Assembly (NCBI RefSeq): GCF_900142235.1
Contig: NZ_FRAE01000008.1
Location: forward strand, 1-64,000
Source of the DNA: Tepidibacter formicigenes DSM 15518
Lineage (GTDB): Bacteria > Bacillota > Clostridia > Peptostreptococcales > Peptostreptococcaceae
DNA: 64,000 nucleotides
Direction: 5' to 3'
Below the pieces are notes generated by a model. It was not told the origin of the DNA. It saw only the letters and a list, made by a program, of their open reading frames with translations, and ran no database searches. The position numbers and the translations under genes were made by a program. This document shows, in pieces, positions 16,356 to 25,943 of the stretch (its first letter is position 1; every line of letters starts with the position of its first letter).

Positions 16356-18422
16356 ATGAAAAAGAAAAAAAAGTTAGCATCTATAGCTCTTTCTACAGTT
16401 ATGACAGGATCTTTGTTATTATCTCCAATATCCAATGCAGAAGAAGTAGATACTAATAAAATAATTATACAAGAAGATGCACAAATTTATACACAAGATC
16501 AAAAGGAATCACCAGATAAAGTTAGTGAAGAAGGAAAGTTAATAAAAGAAGAAGCTGATAATGAAGAAATAAAGACTAATGAAACAACTAAAGAAGAAAC
16601 AGAAGATAAAGTTAAAAAAGAAGAAAATTTAATAAAAGAAGAAAAAGAAGCAGTTGATAATGAAGAAATAAAGACTGATGAAACAACTACAAAAGAAGAT
16701 AAAAAAGAGTCAGAAGGTAAAGTTAAGGAAGAAGAAAATTTAGTAAAAGAAGAAAAAGAAGTACCTAATAATGAAGAAATTAATAATGATAAAATAATTA
16801 CAAAAGAGGATGAGAAAGAGTCAAAAGATAAAATAAAAGAAGAGAAAGAATTAATAAAAAAAGAAGAAAAATTAGAGAAAGAAAATAAAAAATTAGAAAA
16901 GAATATAATAAAGTTTAATAAAAAGAGTGACTTAGGATTTTTAAAAGGAAAGCTTTCTAATAAAAAAGAAAAAAATATGGATGGAGCTGTAGAATTTTTC
17001 GAAGAAAATAAAGATACATTTAAAATAAACAATCCTAAAGAAGAATTCGAGTTAATAAGCAAAAAAACTGATAATCTAGGATATACACATATTAAACTGC
17101 AGCAAATGTATAAAGGAACTCCTTTATATGGTAAACAATACATAGTTCATTTTGATAAAGAAGGAAGTATATATGCTGTTAATGGACAAATTGATAATGA
17201 AATATACGATAAATTTCCTAAAAGAAGAAGGAGATCTTTAGATATAGGTCAAGAGTCAGCTATTGAAATTGCAAAATCTGAGGTTAATGCTGATAAAATT
17301 ATAGGAGAGCCAGAAGTAAAATATTATTTTTATGAATTAAATGAATCATATATTCCAGTTTATGAAGTAAGATTAGGTGTTTTAGAGCCAGAAGCAGCAG
17401 ATTGGCATATTTTTATTCATGCTAAAACAGGAGCTGTTGTTAATAAAAGCAATAGAATGGCAACAGCTTCGGTTAAAGGAAGTGGAACAGGTGTATTAGG
17501 TGATGAAAAAGAAATAAATCTTGATTATAGAAATGGAAAATATTACATGATAGATGATACTAGAGATGGAATACAAATAAGAACTTATGATGCTAGTAGG
17601 CTTCCTCAAAATGAATATTGGCTTAAGTATTTCTTACCTGGGGATATTATGTATGATAAAGATAATAGATTAGATGAAGAAGAATATAAAGCTGCTGTAG
17701 ATGCCCATAAATACGCAGGTTATGTATATGATTATTATAAGAATAATTTTGGAAGAAATAGCATAGATGATAGAGGAATGGATATTGTATCATCAGTACA
17801 TTATGGTAAAAATTATGTTAATGCTTTTTGGTATGAAAATCAAATGACATATGGTGATGGTGATGGAAAAACAGCAGCATCTTTATCTGGAGCATTAGAT
17901 ATAGTTGGTCATGAAATGACTCATGGGGTTACAGAATATGAGGCAGGTCTTGAGTATGAAGGACAATCAGGAGCTTTAAATGAATCTTTTTCTGATGTAT
18001 TTGGAACATTAATAGAATTTGAATATCAACCAGAAAAAGCCGATTATTTATGTGGAGAAGATGTATGGACACCAGATATTCAAGGAGATGCTTTGAGAGA
18101 TTTACAAGACCCAGGAAGCAGTAAAGCTTATAGAAAACAACCTTCTCATATGAATGATTATGTAGATACAACTGATGATCATGGGGGAGTTCATACAAAC
18201 TCTGGTATACCAAATAAAGCTGCATATCTTGTAATGGATAGCATTGGACCAGAAAAAACAGGTCAGATATATTATAGAGCTTTAACAACATATTTAACAA
18301 ATAAATCAAATTTTTATGATGCAAGACTTGCGTTACTTCAATCAGCAGAAGATATTTATGGAAGTAATAGTGTGGAATATAATGCAGTAGCTGATGCATT
18401 TGATAGTGTAGGAATAAAATAG
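16356..18422 (+). CDS. Secreted thermolysin-like (M4) metalloprotease with Lys/Glu-rich N-terminal repeats
   Basis: 688 residues. The signal peptide MKKKKKLASIALSTVMTG ends near SNA-EE at about residue 28. Residues 68-175 are degenerate tandem repeats of 33-37 residues starting (D/N)NEEI and very rich in Lys/Glu. An FTP propeptide (VEFFEENKDTFKI region) and a PepSY-like segment follow. The catalytic part begins near residue 370 and has zinc motif HEMTH (519-523) and GALNESFSDV with the third ligand Glu. HGGVHTNSGIPNKAAY includes the catalytic His. It is a zinc endopeptidase released after autoprocessing. The KE-rich insert is unusual for M4 enzymes. Its position next to agr suggests quorum control; this is inference. 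AGGGGGGGA precedes ATG 16356. Confidence 0.93.
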   Translation: MKKKKKLASIALSTVMTGSLLLSPISNAEEVDTNKIIIQEDAQIYTQDQKESPDKVSEEGKLIKEEADNEEIKTNETTKEETEDKVKKEENLIKEEKEAVDNEEIKTDETTTKEDKKESEGKVKEEENLVKEEKEVPNNEEINNDKIITKEDEKESKDKIKEEKELIKKEEKLEKENKKLEKNIIKFNKKSDLGFLKGKLSNKKEKNMDGAVEFFEENKDTFKINNPKEEFELISKKTDNLGYTHIKLQQMYKGTPLYGKQYIVHFDKEGSIYAVNGQIDNEIYDKFPKRRRRSLDIGQESAIEIAKSEVNADKIIGEPEVKYYFYELNESYIPVYEVRLGVLEPEAADWHIFIHAKTGAVVNKSNRMATASVKGSGTGVLGDEKEINLDYRNGKYYMIDDTRDGIQIRTYDASRLPQNEYWLKYFLPGDIMYDKDNRLDEEEYKAAVDAHKYAGYVYDYYKNNFGRNSIDDRGMDIVSSVHYGKNYVNAFWYENQMTYGDGDGKTAASLSGALDIVGHEMTHGVTEYEAGLEYEGQSGALNESFSDVFGTLIEFEYQPEKADYLCGEDVWTPDIQGDALRDLQDPGSSKAYRKQPSHMNDYVDTTDDHGGVHTNSGIPNKAAYLVMDSIGPEKTGQIYYRALTTYLTNKSNFYDARLALLQSAEDIYGSNSVEYNAVADAFDSVGIK

Positions 18423-18458
18423 AAAAAAGGGTCTGTACTTTAAGTATAGACCCTTTTT
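18423..18458. terminator. Bidirectional terminator between protease and FtsH-like gene
   Basis: Long hairpin with arms AAAAGGGTCT (18425-18434) and AGACCCTTTT (18448-18457). U-tracts form on both strands. The convergent minus-strand gene ends at 18440. Confidence 0.85.
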
Positions 18459-19840
18459 ATTATTTCTTTTAATTCATCATTAGTTAAAGTTTCTTTTTCA
18501 TAAAGATGATTAGATATTAAGTGAAGTTCTTCCATATGCTCTTTTAATAAATTTATTGATTCGTTATAGCAATCCCTTATAATAGAATTTGCTTCGGATT
18601 GAATTTTATCAATTAAAAATGTTTTGTGATTTCCTTCTATAGTCATACTTCCAAGGCTACTCATTCCATATTCACATATCATTTGATTAGTAATTTCACT
18701 AACTTTTTTCAAATCATCTTTTGCACCTGTTGAAATATGGTCAAATATAATCTCTTCTGCTGCTTTACCAGCAAGAAGTATTTTTATCTTACCAAGCAAT
18801 TCATCTTTAGTGTGAATAAATCTATCTTCATCTGGTAGTTGAAGTACATAACCTAAAGCTTGACCTCTAGGAATTATAGATATTTTTTGTATAGGGTTTA
18901 TTCCTAAAATATTGCTAACAAGTGTATGACCTGCTTCATGGTAAGATACAATTTTCTTTTCTTTTTCTATCAGTTTGCTGTTTTTACTTTCAAGGCCTGC
19001 TAAAATTCTCTCTATTGCTTGATTAAAGTGATCTTGATTAATTACATTTTTACTTTCTCTTACAGCTATTATAGCAGCTTCATTTGCTATATTAGAAAGA
19101 TGTGCTCCGCTAAGTCCATGTGTTTTTTTAGCTAGTTCTTCTAAATTTACCGAATCATCTAAAGGTTTATCATTGGTATGAACCTTTAATATTTCGCATC
19201 TAGTATAGTAGTTAGGGTTTCCAATGTATATATGTCTATCAAATCTTCCAGGTCTAAGTAGTGCTTCGTCTAGAAGGTCTAGTCTATTTGTAGCTCCGAT
19301 GATTATTACATTTGTATCTTTATTAAAACCATCCATTTCAACTAAAAGTTGATTTAATGTTTGATCTTTTTCATTGTTGCTTTCTAAATGTCTTTTAGCT
19401 CCTATAGCATCTATTTCGTCTATAAAAATTATACTAGGTGCTTCTTTTCTTGCTTTTTCAAATAAAGTTCTAACTCTTTTAGCTCCAACTCCTACATATT
19501 TTTCAACAAATTCTGATCCCGTAGTATTAAAAAATGCTGAATTTGTTTCTCCAGCTACGGAAGCAGCAAGCAGTGTTTTTCCAGTTCCTGGAGGGCCGTG
19601 GAATAGCACTCCCTTTGGAATTTTAGCTCCCATTTTTTTATATTTGTCAGGATTCTTAATAAAGTCAACCAGTTCAACTAGCTCTTCTTTTACTTCTTCA
19701 AGACCTGCAACATCTTTAAATGTGGTTTTTGGCTTTGAAAAATTAGCATCTTCGTTTCCATTATCTTTTTCCATTTTACTTTGAGCAAAAGCAAAAACTG
19801 GCATATTGATTTTTTTAAATATTTTTTTCATTATACCCAT
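18440..19840 (-). CDS. FtsH-like AAA+ metalloprotease lacking transmembrane segments
   Basis: 466 residues, about 150 shorter than FtsH. Walker A GPPGTGKT is near residues 82-89, Walker B IIFIDEIDAIG follows, then second region of homology RPGRFDR and the M41 zinc site HEAGH. The first ~40 residues hold no membrane segment, only a basic, then Asn/Glu-rich stretch. Probably a soluble ATP-dependent protease paralogous to FtsH. The start is ATG 19840 because GAGG is spaced 8 bases from it; GTG 19849 overlaps that RBS. Monocistronic with its own terminator. Confidence 0.88.
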   Translation of the reverse strand: MGIMKKIFKKINMPVFAFAQSKMEKDNGNEDANFSKPKTTFKDVAGLEEVKEELVELVDFIKNPDKYKKMGAKIPKGVLFHGPPGTGKTLLAASVAGETNSAFFNTTGSEFVEKYVGVGAKRVRTLFEKARKEAPSIIFIDEIDAIGAKRHLESNNEKDQTLNQLLVEMDGFNKDTNVIIIGATNRLDLLDEALLRPGRFDRHIYIGNPNYYTRCEILKVHTNDKPLDDSVNLEELAKKTHGLSGAHLSNIANEAAIIAVRESKNVINQDHFNQAIERILAGLESKNSKLIEKEKKIVSYHEAGHTLVSNILGINPIQKISIIPRGQALGYVLQLPDEDRFIHTKDELLGKIKILLAGKAAEEIIFDHISTGAKDDLKKVSEITNQMICEYGMSSLGSMTIEGNHKTFLIDKIQSEANSIIRDCYNESINLLKEHMEELHLISNHLYEKETLTNDELKEIIKRVYT

Positions 19841-19995
19841 ATTATACACCTCAAAAATTTAGGTTGTTTTGTATTTATTTTTAGTTTCTCCTAAATGTGT
19901 AAGAATATTATTTAATAATTTTTCCAATTTTAGCAAAATAAATATTCAATAATCTATGTAATTTATTTGTTAAAAGCAAAATTTTAAAAAATATG

Positions 19996-20024
19996 TTGAC
20001 ATTAAAAGTTTAAAATGATAAACT
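19996..20024 (+). promoter_or_regulatory. Promoter for infC-rpmI-rplT (TTGACA-N17-TAAACT)
   Basis: TTGACA at 19996-20001, 17 bases, TAAACT at 20019-20024 with TGA just before it. Transcription would begin about 20031. The -10 hexamer is the same as at 7087 and 27204. Confidence 0.7.
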
Positions 20025-20030
20025 TATTGT

Positions 20031-20152
20031 TGTTAAATGAAGAAGAAGTTATCCGCTTCTCACCTTACTCCACAGGTTGTAGGGTTAATAACAGGATTTT
20101 TTTAGTCTTTGTTATGGTGTGTGTACGGATAGCTTATGCTATCCGTTTTTTT
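20031..20152 (+). ncRNA. infC leader (L20-leader type) with attenuator
   Basis: A ~150-base leader separates the promoter from infC. It ends in a strong terminator: ACGGATAGC (20125-20133), loop TTAT, GCTATCCGT (20138-20146), T-run to 20152. ATCCG at 20051-20055 can pair with CGGAT at 20126-20130, giving a competing structure. In Firmicutes this operon is autoregulated by ribosomal protein L20 binding its leader; the assignment rests on position and architecture, not on a covariance search. Confidence 0.7.
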
Positions 20153-20182
20153 ATTTTTAATATTACTTGGAGGTGTCTAACT

Positions 20183-20689
20183 ATTAAAGAACTACCAATT
20201 AATGAAGAGATACGAGATAAGGAAATAAGACTTATTTCCCACACAGGTGAACAATTAGGTATAATGTCTGCTAGAGAGGCACAAATAATAGCAAACGATA
20301 ATAATTTAGATTTAGTTAAAATTTCACCTAATGCAAAACCACCTGTATGCAAGATAATGGATTATGGAAAGTATAAGTATGAACAATCTAGAAAAGAAAA
20401 AGAGTCTAAGAAAAAGCAAAAGACTATAACTGTTAAAGAAATAAGGCTAAGACCTGCTATAGAAGAGAATGATTTAAATACAAAAGCTAAGCAAGCAGTT
20501 AAATTCTTAACTAAGGGAGATAAAGTTAAAGTTGAACTTAGATTCAGAGGAAGAGAGCTTGGACATAAAGATGCAGGTATTCAAGTTATTAATAAATTTA
20601 TAGATTGTGTTAAGGAAGTTGGTACGCCAGCTAAACCCCCAAAATTTGAAGGGAATAAATTAGTTGTAATACTAGATCCTAAAAAATAA
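20183..20689 (+). CDS. infC: Translation initiation factor IF-3, AUU start
   Basis: 168 residues from an ATT start: IKELPINEEIRDKEIRLIS, then LVKISPNAKPPVCKIMDYGKYKYEQSRKEKE and KEIRLRPAIEENDL. These cover the two IF-3 domains joined by a Lys-rich linker. GGAGGT at 20169-20174 is spaced 8 bases from ATT 20183. The frame is open upstream to 20015, but that part lies before or at the transcription start and inside the leader. AUU initiation of IF-3 is known from other bacteria, where IF-3 discriminates against its own start codon. First gene of infC-rpmI-rplT. Confidence 0.93.
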   Translation: MKELPINEEIRDKEIRLISHTGEQLGIMSAREAQIIANDNNLDLVKISPNAKPPVCKIMDYGKYKYEQSRKEKESKKKQKTITVKEIRLRPAIEENDLNTKAKQAVKFLTKGDKVKVELRFRGRELGHKDAGIQVINKFIDCVKEVGTPAKPPKFEGNKLVVILDPKK

Positions 20690-20715
20690 TTATAATTTGA
20701 GAGGAGGAAATTAAC

Positions 20716-20913
20716 ATGCCAAAAATGAAAACTCATAGAGGAGCTGCTAAAAGATTTAAAGCTACAGGAAAAGGTAAATTAAAGAGAGCTAAAGCATATA
20801 AAAGTCATATATTAACTAAGAAGAGTGCTAAAACTAAAATGAATCTTAGAAAAGCAGGTATAGTAAGTGCTGGAGATCAAAAAAGAATAGCTAGATTATT
20901 ACCATACGTGTAA
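20716..20913 (+). CDS. rpmI: 50S ribosomal protein bL35
   Basis: 65 residues, start [18 protein letters not shown] and end [10 protein letters not shown] are typical of bL35. Very basic, soluble, part of the large subunit. GAGGAGG precedes ATG 20716. Middle gene of the IF-3/L35/L20 operon, 26 bases after infC. Confidence 0.97.
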   Translation: MPKMKTHRGAAKRFKATGKGKLKRAKAYKSHILTKKSAKTKMNLRKAGIVSAGDQKRIARLLPYV

Positions 20914-20944
20914 AATAAATGCTTAAACAAAGGAGGTCGTAAAG

Positions 20945-21304
20945 ATGGCAAGAGTTAAAAAGGCAATGAATGCTCGTAAAAAACATAAAAAAGTATTAAA
21001 ACTTGCAAAAGGATATAGAGGAGCTAGAAGTAGATTATTTAAACCAGCTAATCAGTTCGTGATGAAAGCTTTAAGACATGCTTATGTAGGTAGAAAGCTT
21101 AAGAAAAGAGATTTCAGAAAGCTTTGGATACAAAGAATAAATGCAGGTACAAGAGCTCATGGATTATCTTATTCAAGATTTATAAATGGATTAAAATTAG
21201 CTGGAATTAACATAAATAGAAAAATGTTATCAGAAATGGCAATAAATGATCCGGAAGGATTTAAGCAATTAGTTGAAACTGCTAAGCAAAAAATAAATGC
21301 TTAA
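20945..21304 (+). CDS. rplT: 50S ribosomal protein bL20
   Basis: 119 residues with [31 protein letters not shown] and [16 protein letters not shown], the standard bL20 features. It is an early-assembly 23S rRNA binder and the likely repressor acting on the infC leader. AAAGGAGG precedes ATG 20945. Last gene of the operon, followed by a terminator shared with the convergent thi operon. Confidence 0.97.
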   Translation: MARVKKAMNARKKHKKVLKLAKGYRGARSRLFKPANQFVMKALRHAYVGRKLKKRDFRKLWIQRINAGTRAHGLSYSRFINGLKLAGININRKMLSEMAINDPEGFKQLVETAKQKINA

Positions 21305-21305
21305 T

Positions 21306-21338
21306 AAAAATTCCTTAGATTTTATCTAAGGAATTTTT
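21306..21338. terminator. Bidirectional terminator, rplT / thi operon
   Basis: 15-bp perfect stem 21306-21320/21324-21338 around TTT. U-tracts form on both strands. The TAG stop of the minus-strand thiE-like gene is inside it. Confidence 0.9.
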
Positions 21339-21913
21339 TGTAATTCTTTAACTGTCTTTAGTATATTATTTGATTTCATTATATTTGACATAATAGCAGT
21401 TCCGTTTGCACCAGCTTCATATACACTTTTTATATTATATTTGGTTATGCCTCCAATAGCAATTACAGGTATATCTATATTTTTTTTTATTTCTTCTATA
21501 AATTTTAATCCTCTTGGTTTGAGGTCTTTTTTACAATCAGTAGAGAATATATGTCCTGCAAGTATATAATCAGCTCCAAGATTTTGAGCAGCAACTGCTT
21601 CTTTTACACTATGTACAGAAATTCCTGTTATTCCATTAAATTTAGGTAAACTATCATTTATCAAATTGAAACCTATATGAAATCCATGGCATTGTAAATC
21701 TTTAGCTACACATAAATTGTTATTTATTATAAGAGGAATATTTTTTTTATCTGTTATAGATTTTATTTTTTTAGCCATGGAGTAAAGCTCATCATATCCT
21801 AAATCTTTTTCTCTAAGTATTACAGCATCAATTCCAGCATTTACAGATTCTTCAACAACTCTAAATATGTTACCATCAGGTATTAATTTTCTATTGGTGA
21901 TAAGGTATATCAT
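21326..21913 (-). CDS. thiE: ThiE/TenI-family protein (thiamine phosphate synthase or thiazole tautomerase)
   Basis: 195-residue TIM-barrel protein. Family elements: LREKDL near the N-terminus, IPLIINNN, FHIGFN, GISVHSVKEA, ADYILAGHIFST and IPVIAIGGIT. In thiamine phosphate synthase the second and third are normally IINDR-like and HLGQ-D; here they read IINNN and HIGFN. This leaves open the TenI-type role (thiazole tautomerase) or altered activity. No other ThiE candidate is in the window. Last gene of the TPP-controlled operon, one base after thiC. Confidence 0.8.
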   Translation of the reverse strand: MIYLITNRKLIPDGNIFRVVEESVNAGIDAVILREKDLGYDELYSMAKKIKSITDKKNIPLIINNNLCVAKDLQCHGFHIGFNLINDSLPKFNGITGISVHSVKEAVAAQNLGADYILAGHIFSTDCKKDLKPRGLKFIEEIKKNIDIPVIAIGGITKYNIKSVYEAGANGTAIMSNIMKSNNILKTVKELQKIP

Positions 21914-21914
21914 G

Positions 21915-23228
21915 TTAATTATCCTCTCTTAATATATTAATATCCTTACCTTCTAGTATCTTATTCATATTTCTCATAGAACACATTTTTCCGCACATCG
22001 TACAGCTGTCACTATGCTCAGGCATAGATTCATCTCTATATCTTCTAGCTTTTTCTTCATCTATGCAAAAATCAAACATTTTTTCCCAATCTAGCTCTTG
22101 TCTAGCCTTACTCATTTTATAGTCCCAATCCCTAGCACCTTTAACACCTTTAGCTATATCTGCTGCATGTGCTGCGATTTTTGATGCTATTATACCTTCT
22201 TTCATATCATCTAAAGTAGGTAGTCTTAAATGTTCAGCAGGAGTTACATAGCATAGAAAATCAGCTCCACTACTTGCTGCTATAGCACCACCTATTGCAC
22301 TTGTTATATGGTCATATCCAGGAGCTATATCTGTTACAATAGGACCTAGAACATAAAATGGAGCGCCATGGCAAAGTTTTTTCTCAAGAAGCATATTAGC
22401 TTGTATTTCATTGATAGGCATATGCCCAGGACCTTCAATCATAACTTGAACATTTCGTTCCCAAGCTCTTTTTGTAAGTTCACCTAAAATAATAAGTTCT
22501 TCAATTTGAGATGCATCAGTAGAGTCATTTATAGAACCAGGACGACATGCATCACCAAGACTTAAAGTAACATCGTATTCTTCACAAATGTCTAAGAGTT
22601 TATCATAATATTCATAAAATGGATTTTCTTTATTATTAAGCTCCATCCATGCAAACAATAAAGAACCACCTCTAGAAACTATATTAGTAAGGCGTTTATT
22701 TTTCTTAAAGGTTTCACAGGTTTTTCTAGTAAGGCCTGCATGAATAGTTACAAAATCAACTCCATCTTTTGCGTGTTTTTCAACAACATCTAAAAATTCT
22801 TCAGCTTTTATATCTTTAAGCTCTTTATCATAAAAACCAACAGCATCATACATTGGAACAGTACCTATCATAGCAGGTGATATTTCAACAACTTTTTTCC
22901 TAAATTCTTCTGTTTTACCAAATGAACTTAAATCCATTATAGCTTCAGCCTTAAGTTCAATTGCTTTTTTAACTTTTTCTATCTCAGGTTCTATATTTGG
23001 ACAATCTTTTGATATTCCTAAATTTACATTTATTTTAGTTCTAAGACCTTTTCCTATACCTTCTGGATTTAATGATTTATGATTTTTATTAGCTGGAATA
23101 ACAACTTTACCACTTCCAACTAAATCTCTAAGTAAATACACATCTATTTTTTCTTTCTTTGAAACTATTTCCATTTCCTTAGTTATAATTCCTTTTCTTG
23201 CAGCATCCATTTGAGTTGTATAATTCAT
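21915..23228 (-). CDS. thiC: Phosphomethylpyrimidine synthase (HMP-P synthase)
   Basis: 437 residues, the compact ThiC form found in many anaerobes. Conserved pieces include [30 protein letters not shown] and the C-terminal cluster motif CTMCGKMC. This CxxCxxxC holds the radical-SAM 4Fe-4S cluster and sits at the C-terminus as usual for ThiC. The enzyme converts aminoimidazole ribotide to HMP phosphate. AAAGGAG precedes the ATG at 23228. It lies between thiH and the thiE-like gene under the TPP riboswitch. Confidence 0.95.
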   Translation of the reverse strand: MNYTTQMDAARKGIITKEMEIVSKKEKIDVYLLRDLVGSGKVVIPANKNHKSLNPEGIGKGLRTKINVNLGISKDCPNIEPEIEKVKKAIELKAEAIMDLSSFGKTEEFRKKVVEISPAMIGTVPMYDAVGFYDKELKDIKAEEFLDVVEKHAKDGVDFVTIHAGLTRKTCETFKKNKRLTNIVSRGGSLLFAWMELNNKENPFYEYYDKLLDICEEYDVTLSLGDACRPGSINDSTDASQIEELIILGELTKRAWERNVQVMIEGPGHMPINEIQANMLLEKKLCHGAPFYVLGPIVTDIAPGYDHITSAIGGAIAASSGADFLCYVTPAEHLRLPTLDDMKEGIIASKIAAHAADIAKGVKGARDWDYKMSKARQELDWEKMFDFCIDEEKARRYRDESMPEHSDSCTMCGKMCSMRNMNKILEGKDINILREDN

Positions 23229-23243
23229 ACTAAATTCTCCTTT

Positions 23244-24347
23244 CTATATATAATCCCAATCTTTAAATATAGGTTGATATCCTTTTTTAAGAAGGGATTC
23301 TTTAATTTCTAAGACACTTCGTGTATCAGATATTTCAAATTGACTAGAGCTTTTATTAGATTGTGAATGCCCTCCAACTTCAGTGCAAACTCCTGCTGAC
23401 ATTTTAGTTATTCCAAGCGGAATAAGATTTTCTCTAAAATATTTATTTTCTCTAGTTGAAATATTTATTCCGGCGTAAGGCATAAATAATTTAAGAGCAA
23501 GCATTACTTGCACTAGATTTTTATCACTTACTTCATATATGTCAGTAAAGCTTCCTACATGAGGTCTAATTCTAGGAAGAGAAAAGTTAATTTCTACATC
23601 TAAATATTTATTTTGAAGATAATATCCATGAAGACCTGTAAAAAATCCTTCACTTCTAAAATCATAAAGACCAAGTAAAGCACCAATATTTACTGATCTC
23701 ATTTTAGCTCTACATCCTCGCTCAGGTGCATCCAATCTAAATCTATAGTTTTTCTTAGGTCCAGATATATGAACTTTATCGTAAGCATTTTCATTATAGG
23801 CTTCTTGGTAGATAGTAAGAGAATCTACACCAGCATGTATAAGTTCTTTGTATTCTTCTTCTTTAAGTGGGTAAATTTCAATGCATATAGAATCAAAATA
23901 ATTTCTTAGTATATGTACACAATCCTTAATATAAGAAATTGGAGTTTTAGTTTTTGACTCTCCAGTTAAAATTAATATATGTCTAAGACCAGTTGAAGAA
24001 ATTTTTTTAGCTTCAATTTCAACTTCTTCAAGAGTTAATTTTTTTCTTGTAATTTTATTTTCGACATTAAAGCTACAGTAAGAGCATTTATTAGAGCAGT
24101 AATTTGCAATGTACATAGGAGTATATAAAATTATAGATTTACCAAAATGCTGTATAGACAACTTATTTGATTTTTGAGCCATTTCTTCTAAGTATTTTTC
24201 AGCTTTAGGAGATAGTAATGTTAAAAAATCAATCTCATTTAGTCTATTCTTACTAAGAACATTTAAAATATCATTATCAGTTACCTTTTCAAAAAAGTTA
24301 CCAAAATCGAAATCTCTATATTTAATATATTCATAATAAAAACTCAT
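23244..24347 (-). CDS. thiH: Tyrosine lyase, 2-iminoacetate synthase
   Basis: 367 residues. Radical SAM motif CSNKCSYC (CxxxCxxC) lies in the first third, followed by LILTGES and the ThiH-type C-terminal GGHSQS region. The enzyme cleaves tyrosine to dehydroglycine and p-cresol, supplying dehydroglycine for the thiazole under anaerobic conditions. This agrees with the absence of the oxygen-dependent glycine oxidase ThiO. The ATG overlaps the thiG stop by one base. Confidence 0.95.
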   Translation of the reverse strand: MSFYYEYIKYRDFDFGNFFEKVTDNDILNVLSKNRLNEIDFLTLLSPKAEKYLEEMAQKSNKLSIQHFGKSIILYTPMYIANYCSNKCSYCSFNVENKITRKKLTLEEVEIEAKKISSTGLRHILILTGESKTKTPISYIKDCVHILRNYFDSICIEIYPLKEEEYKELIHAGVDSLTIYQEAYNENAYDKVHISGPKKNYRFRLDAPERGCRAKMRSVNIGALLGLYDFRSEGFFTGLHGYYLQNKYLDVEINFSLPRIRPHVGSFTDIYEVSDKNLVQVMLALKLFMPYAGINISTRENKYFRENLIPLGITKMSAGVCTEVGGHSQSNKSSSQFEISDTRSVLEIKESLLKKGYQPIFKDWDYI

Positions 24348-25123
24348 TAAATATCCCCTCCATACAGAAATCCTGTAAGAGGAGAAGAAGCACTAGCAAA
24401 TTTTTTAACAGCTCTCATTTTAGCAAGATATGCCTTTCTTCCAGCTACTACAGCATGATGAAAAGCCTCTCCCATTATAATTGGATTACTTGATGATGCA
24501 ATAGCAGTATTTACAAGTACTGCATCTGCTCCCATTTCCATTGCTTTTGCGGCTTGAGAAGGTTTTCCAATGCCTGCATCTACAATTATAGGCATATTAA
24601 TCTCATCTATTAAAATTTGAATCATTTCTTCAGTTCTAAGCCCTTTATTAGTTCCTATTGGAGCACCAAGAGGCATTACAGCAGCTGCTCCAGCATCAAC
24701 CATTCTTTTTGCATCCATTAAATCAGGATTCATATAAGGAAGAACAACAAAACCTTCTTTTGCTAATATATCTGTAGCTTTAATTGTTTCATAATTATCT
24801 GGAAGAAGATATTTATTATCGGAAATCACTTCTATTTTTACCCAATTACCACAGCCAGAAGCTCTTGCAAGTCTAGCTATTCTAACAGCTTCCTCAGCAT
24901 TTCTAGCTCCAGATGTATTGGGAAGTAGAGTACAATTTTTATCTATGTAATTCAATATATTTTCTTCAGGAGAGTGTAAGTTTACTCTTCTTAGAGCTAA
25001 TGTAATAACTTGACTTTTAGAAGAATTTATAACTTTAGGTAGTATATCATTTGAAGAGTATTTTCCTGTTCCAATAAAAAGTCTGCTATTTAGTTCAGTT
25101 TCACCAATTTTTAATTTATCCAT
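24347..25123 (-). CDS. thiG: Thiazole synthase
   Basis: 258 residues with [25 protein letters not shown] (catalytic Lys region), [18 protein letters not shown] and [12 protein letters not shown], the phosphate-binding loops of ThiG. It condenses deoxyxylulose phosphate, dehydroglycine from ThiH and sulfur from ThiS thiocarboxylate. AAGGAGG precedes the ATG at 25123. Its place between thiF and thiH is the classical order. Confidence 0.96.
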   Translation of the reverse strand: MDKLKIGETELNSRLFIGTGKYSSNDILPKVINSSKSQVITLALRRVNLHSPEENILNYIDKNCTLLPNTSGARNAEEAVRIARLARASGCGNWVKIEVISDNKYLLPDNYETIKATDILAKEGFVVLPYMNPDLMDAKRMVDAGAAAVMPLGAPIGTNKGLRTEEMIQILIDEINMPIIVDAGIGKPSQAAKAMEMGADAVLVNTAIASSSNPIIMGEAFHHAVVAGRKAYLAKMRAVKKFASASSPLTGFLYGGDI

Positions 25124-25134
25124 AGTAAACCTCC

Positions 25135-25941
25135 TTAATTTTCATCTTCACCTAGGATAATCCTTAGAACCATATTAGCTTGATGATGTGCAGCTACTCC
25201 AACTCTTGGAGCCATAAGTCCACATCCAGGTTTTGCCTGTGATGTATTATCACCAACGATATAAAAATTATCTTTAATTTTTTTAGTAGTTATTGAGTTA
25301 GAAGAAAAATATCCTGCAACTCCAGAAGCAGCTATTAGTTTCTTTTGAGGCATTCTAGAGAGAACAGTATTTGCTAAAACTGCTTTTGATTTTGGATTAT
25401 CGAATGCTTCAACTATAATGTCAACATTCTTAAATATTTCTTCTATATTATTTTCATAAATAAAAATATCTTTAGTTTCTACATCAACAAAAGGATTACA
25501 ATCTCTAATAATATTCTTTAGGGCATCAGTTTTTTTCATTCCAATATGTTTTATAAAATACTGCTGTCTATTTAAATTGCTTGGCTCTACTACATCAAAA
25601 TCAATAAGAAGAAGTTTGCCAATACCTATTCTAGCTAGAGATATAGCAATATTAGAACCAAGACCACCAAGACCTGCTATAGCAACACTTGCTTTTTTTA
25701 CTTTGTCATGAACACCAGGAGTATGCCTTGATACCAAAAGATGCTCTAGTTCTTTTTTAGTTGGTTGTTCTCCTTTTTTTATAAGTGTTAATGTATCGTT
25801 TTCACAAAGGGTAACATCCTCATTTATAATGAATCCATTGTAAATAATGATATCAGCATTTTTTTTTATTAGATTTCTTATTTCATAAGCCGTAGTATAA
25901 GGCTTAACTGAATATTTTTTCTGATTTACAAATATATTCAA
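25135..25941 (-). CDS. thiF: ThiS adenylyltransferase with N-terminal ThiS-like domain
   Basis: 268 residues. The first ~60 ([29 protein letters not shown]) look like a beta-grasp ThiS domain without the terminal Gly-Gly. The rest is an E1-like adenylylating domain with [12 protein letters not shown] nucleotide loop, [13 protein letters not shown] and DNPKSKA. It activates the ThiS C-terminus as the adenylate before sulfur transfer. The usual CxxC zinc pairs of MoeB/ThiF are not visible. The start is TTG 25941, and its Shine-Dalgarno is the Gly-Gly-Gly coding end of thiS. Confidence 0.9.
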   Translation of the reverse strand: MNIFVNQKKYSVKPYTTAYEIRNLIKKNADIIIYNGFIINEDVTLCENDTLTLIKKGEQPTKKELEHLLVSRHTPGVHDKVKKASVAIAGLGGLGSNIAISLARIGIGKLLLIDFDVVEPSNLNRQQYFIKHIGMKKTDALKNIIRDCNPFVDVETKDIFIYENNIEEIFKNVDIIVEAFDNPKSKAVLANTVLSRMPQKKLIAASGVAGYFSSNSITTKKIKDNFYIVGDNTSQAKPGCGLMAPRVGVAAHHQANMVLRIILGEDEN

Positions 25942-25943
25942 AA

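Noticed and set aside
16499-17143. 214-codon minus-strand open frame opposite the protease N-terminus
   Set aside because: It mirrors the GAA/AAA-rich Lys/Glu repeats, giving Ser/Phe/Leu-rich antisense; no RBS and no domain.
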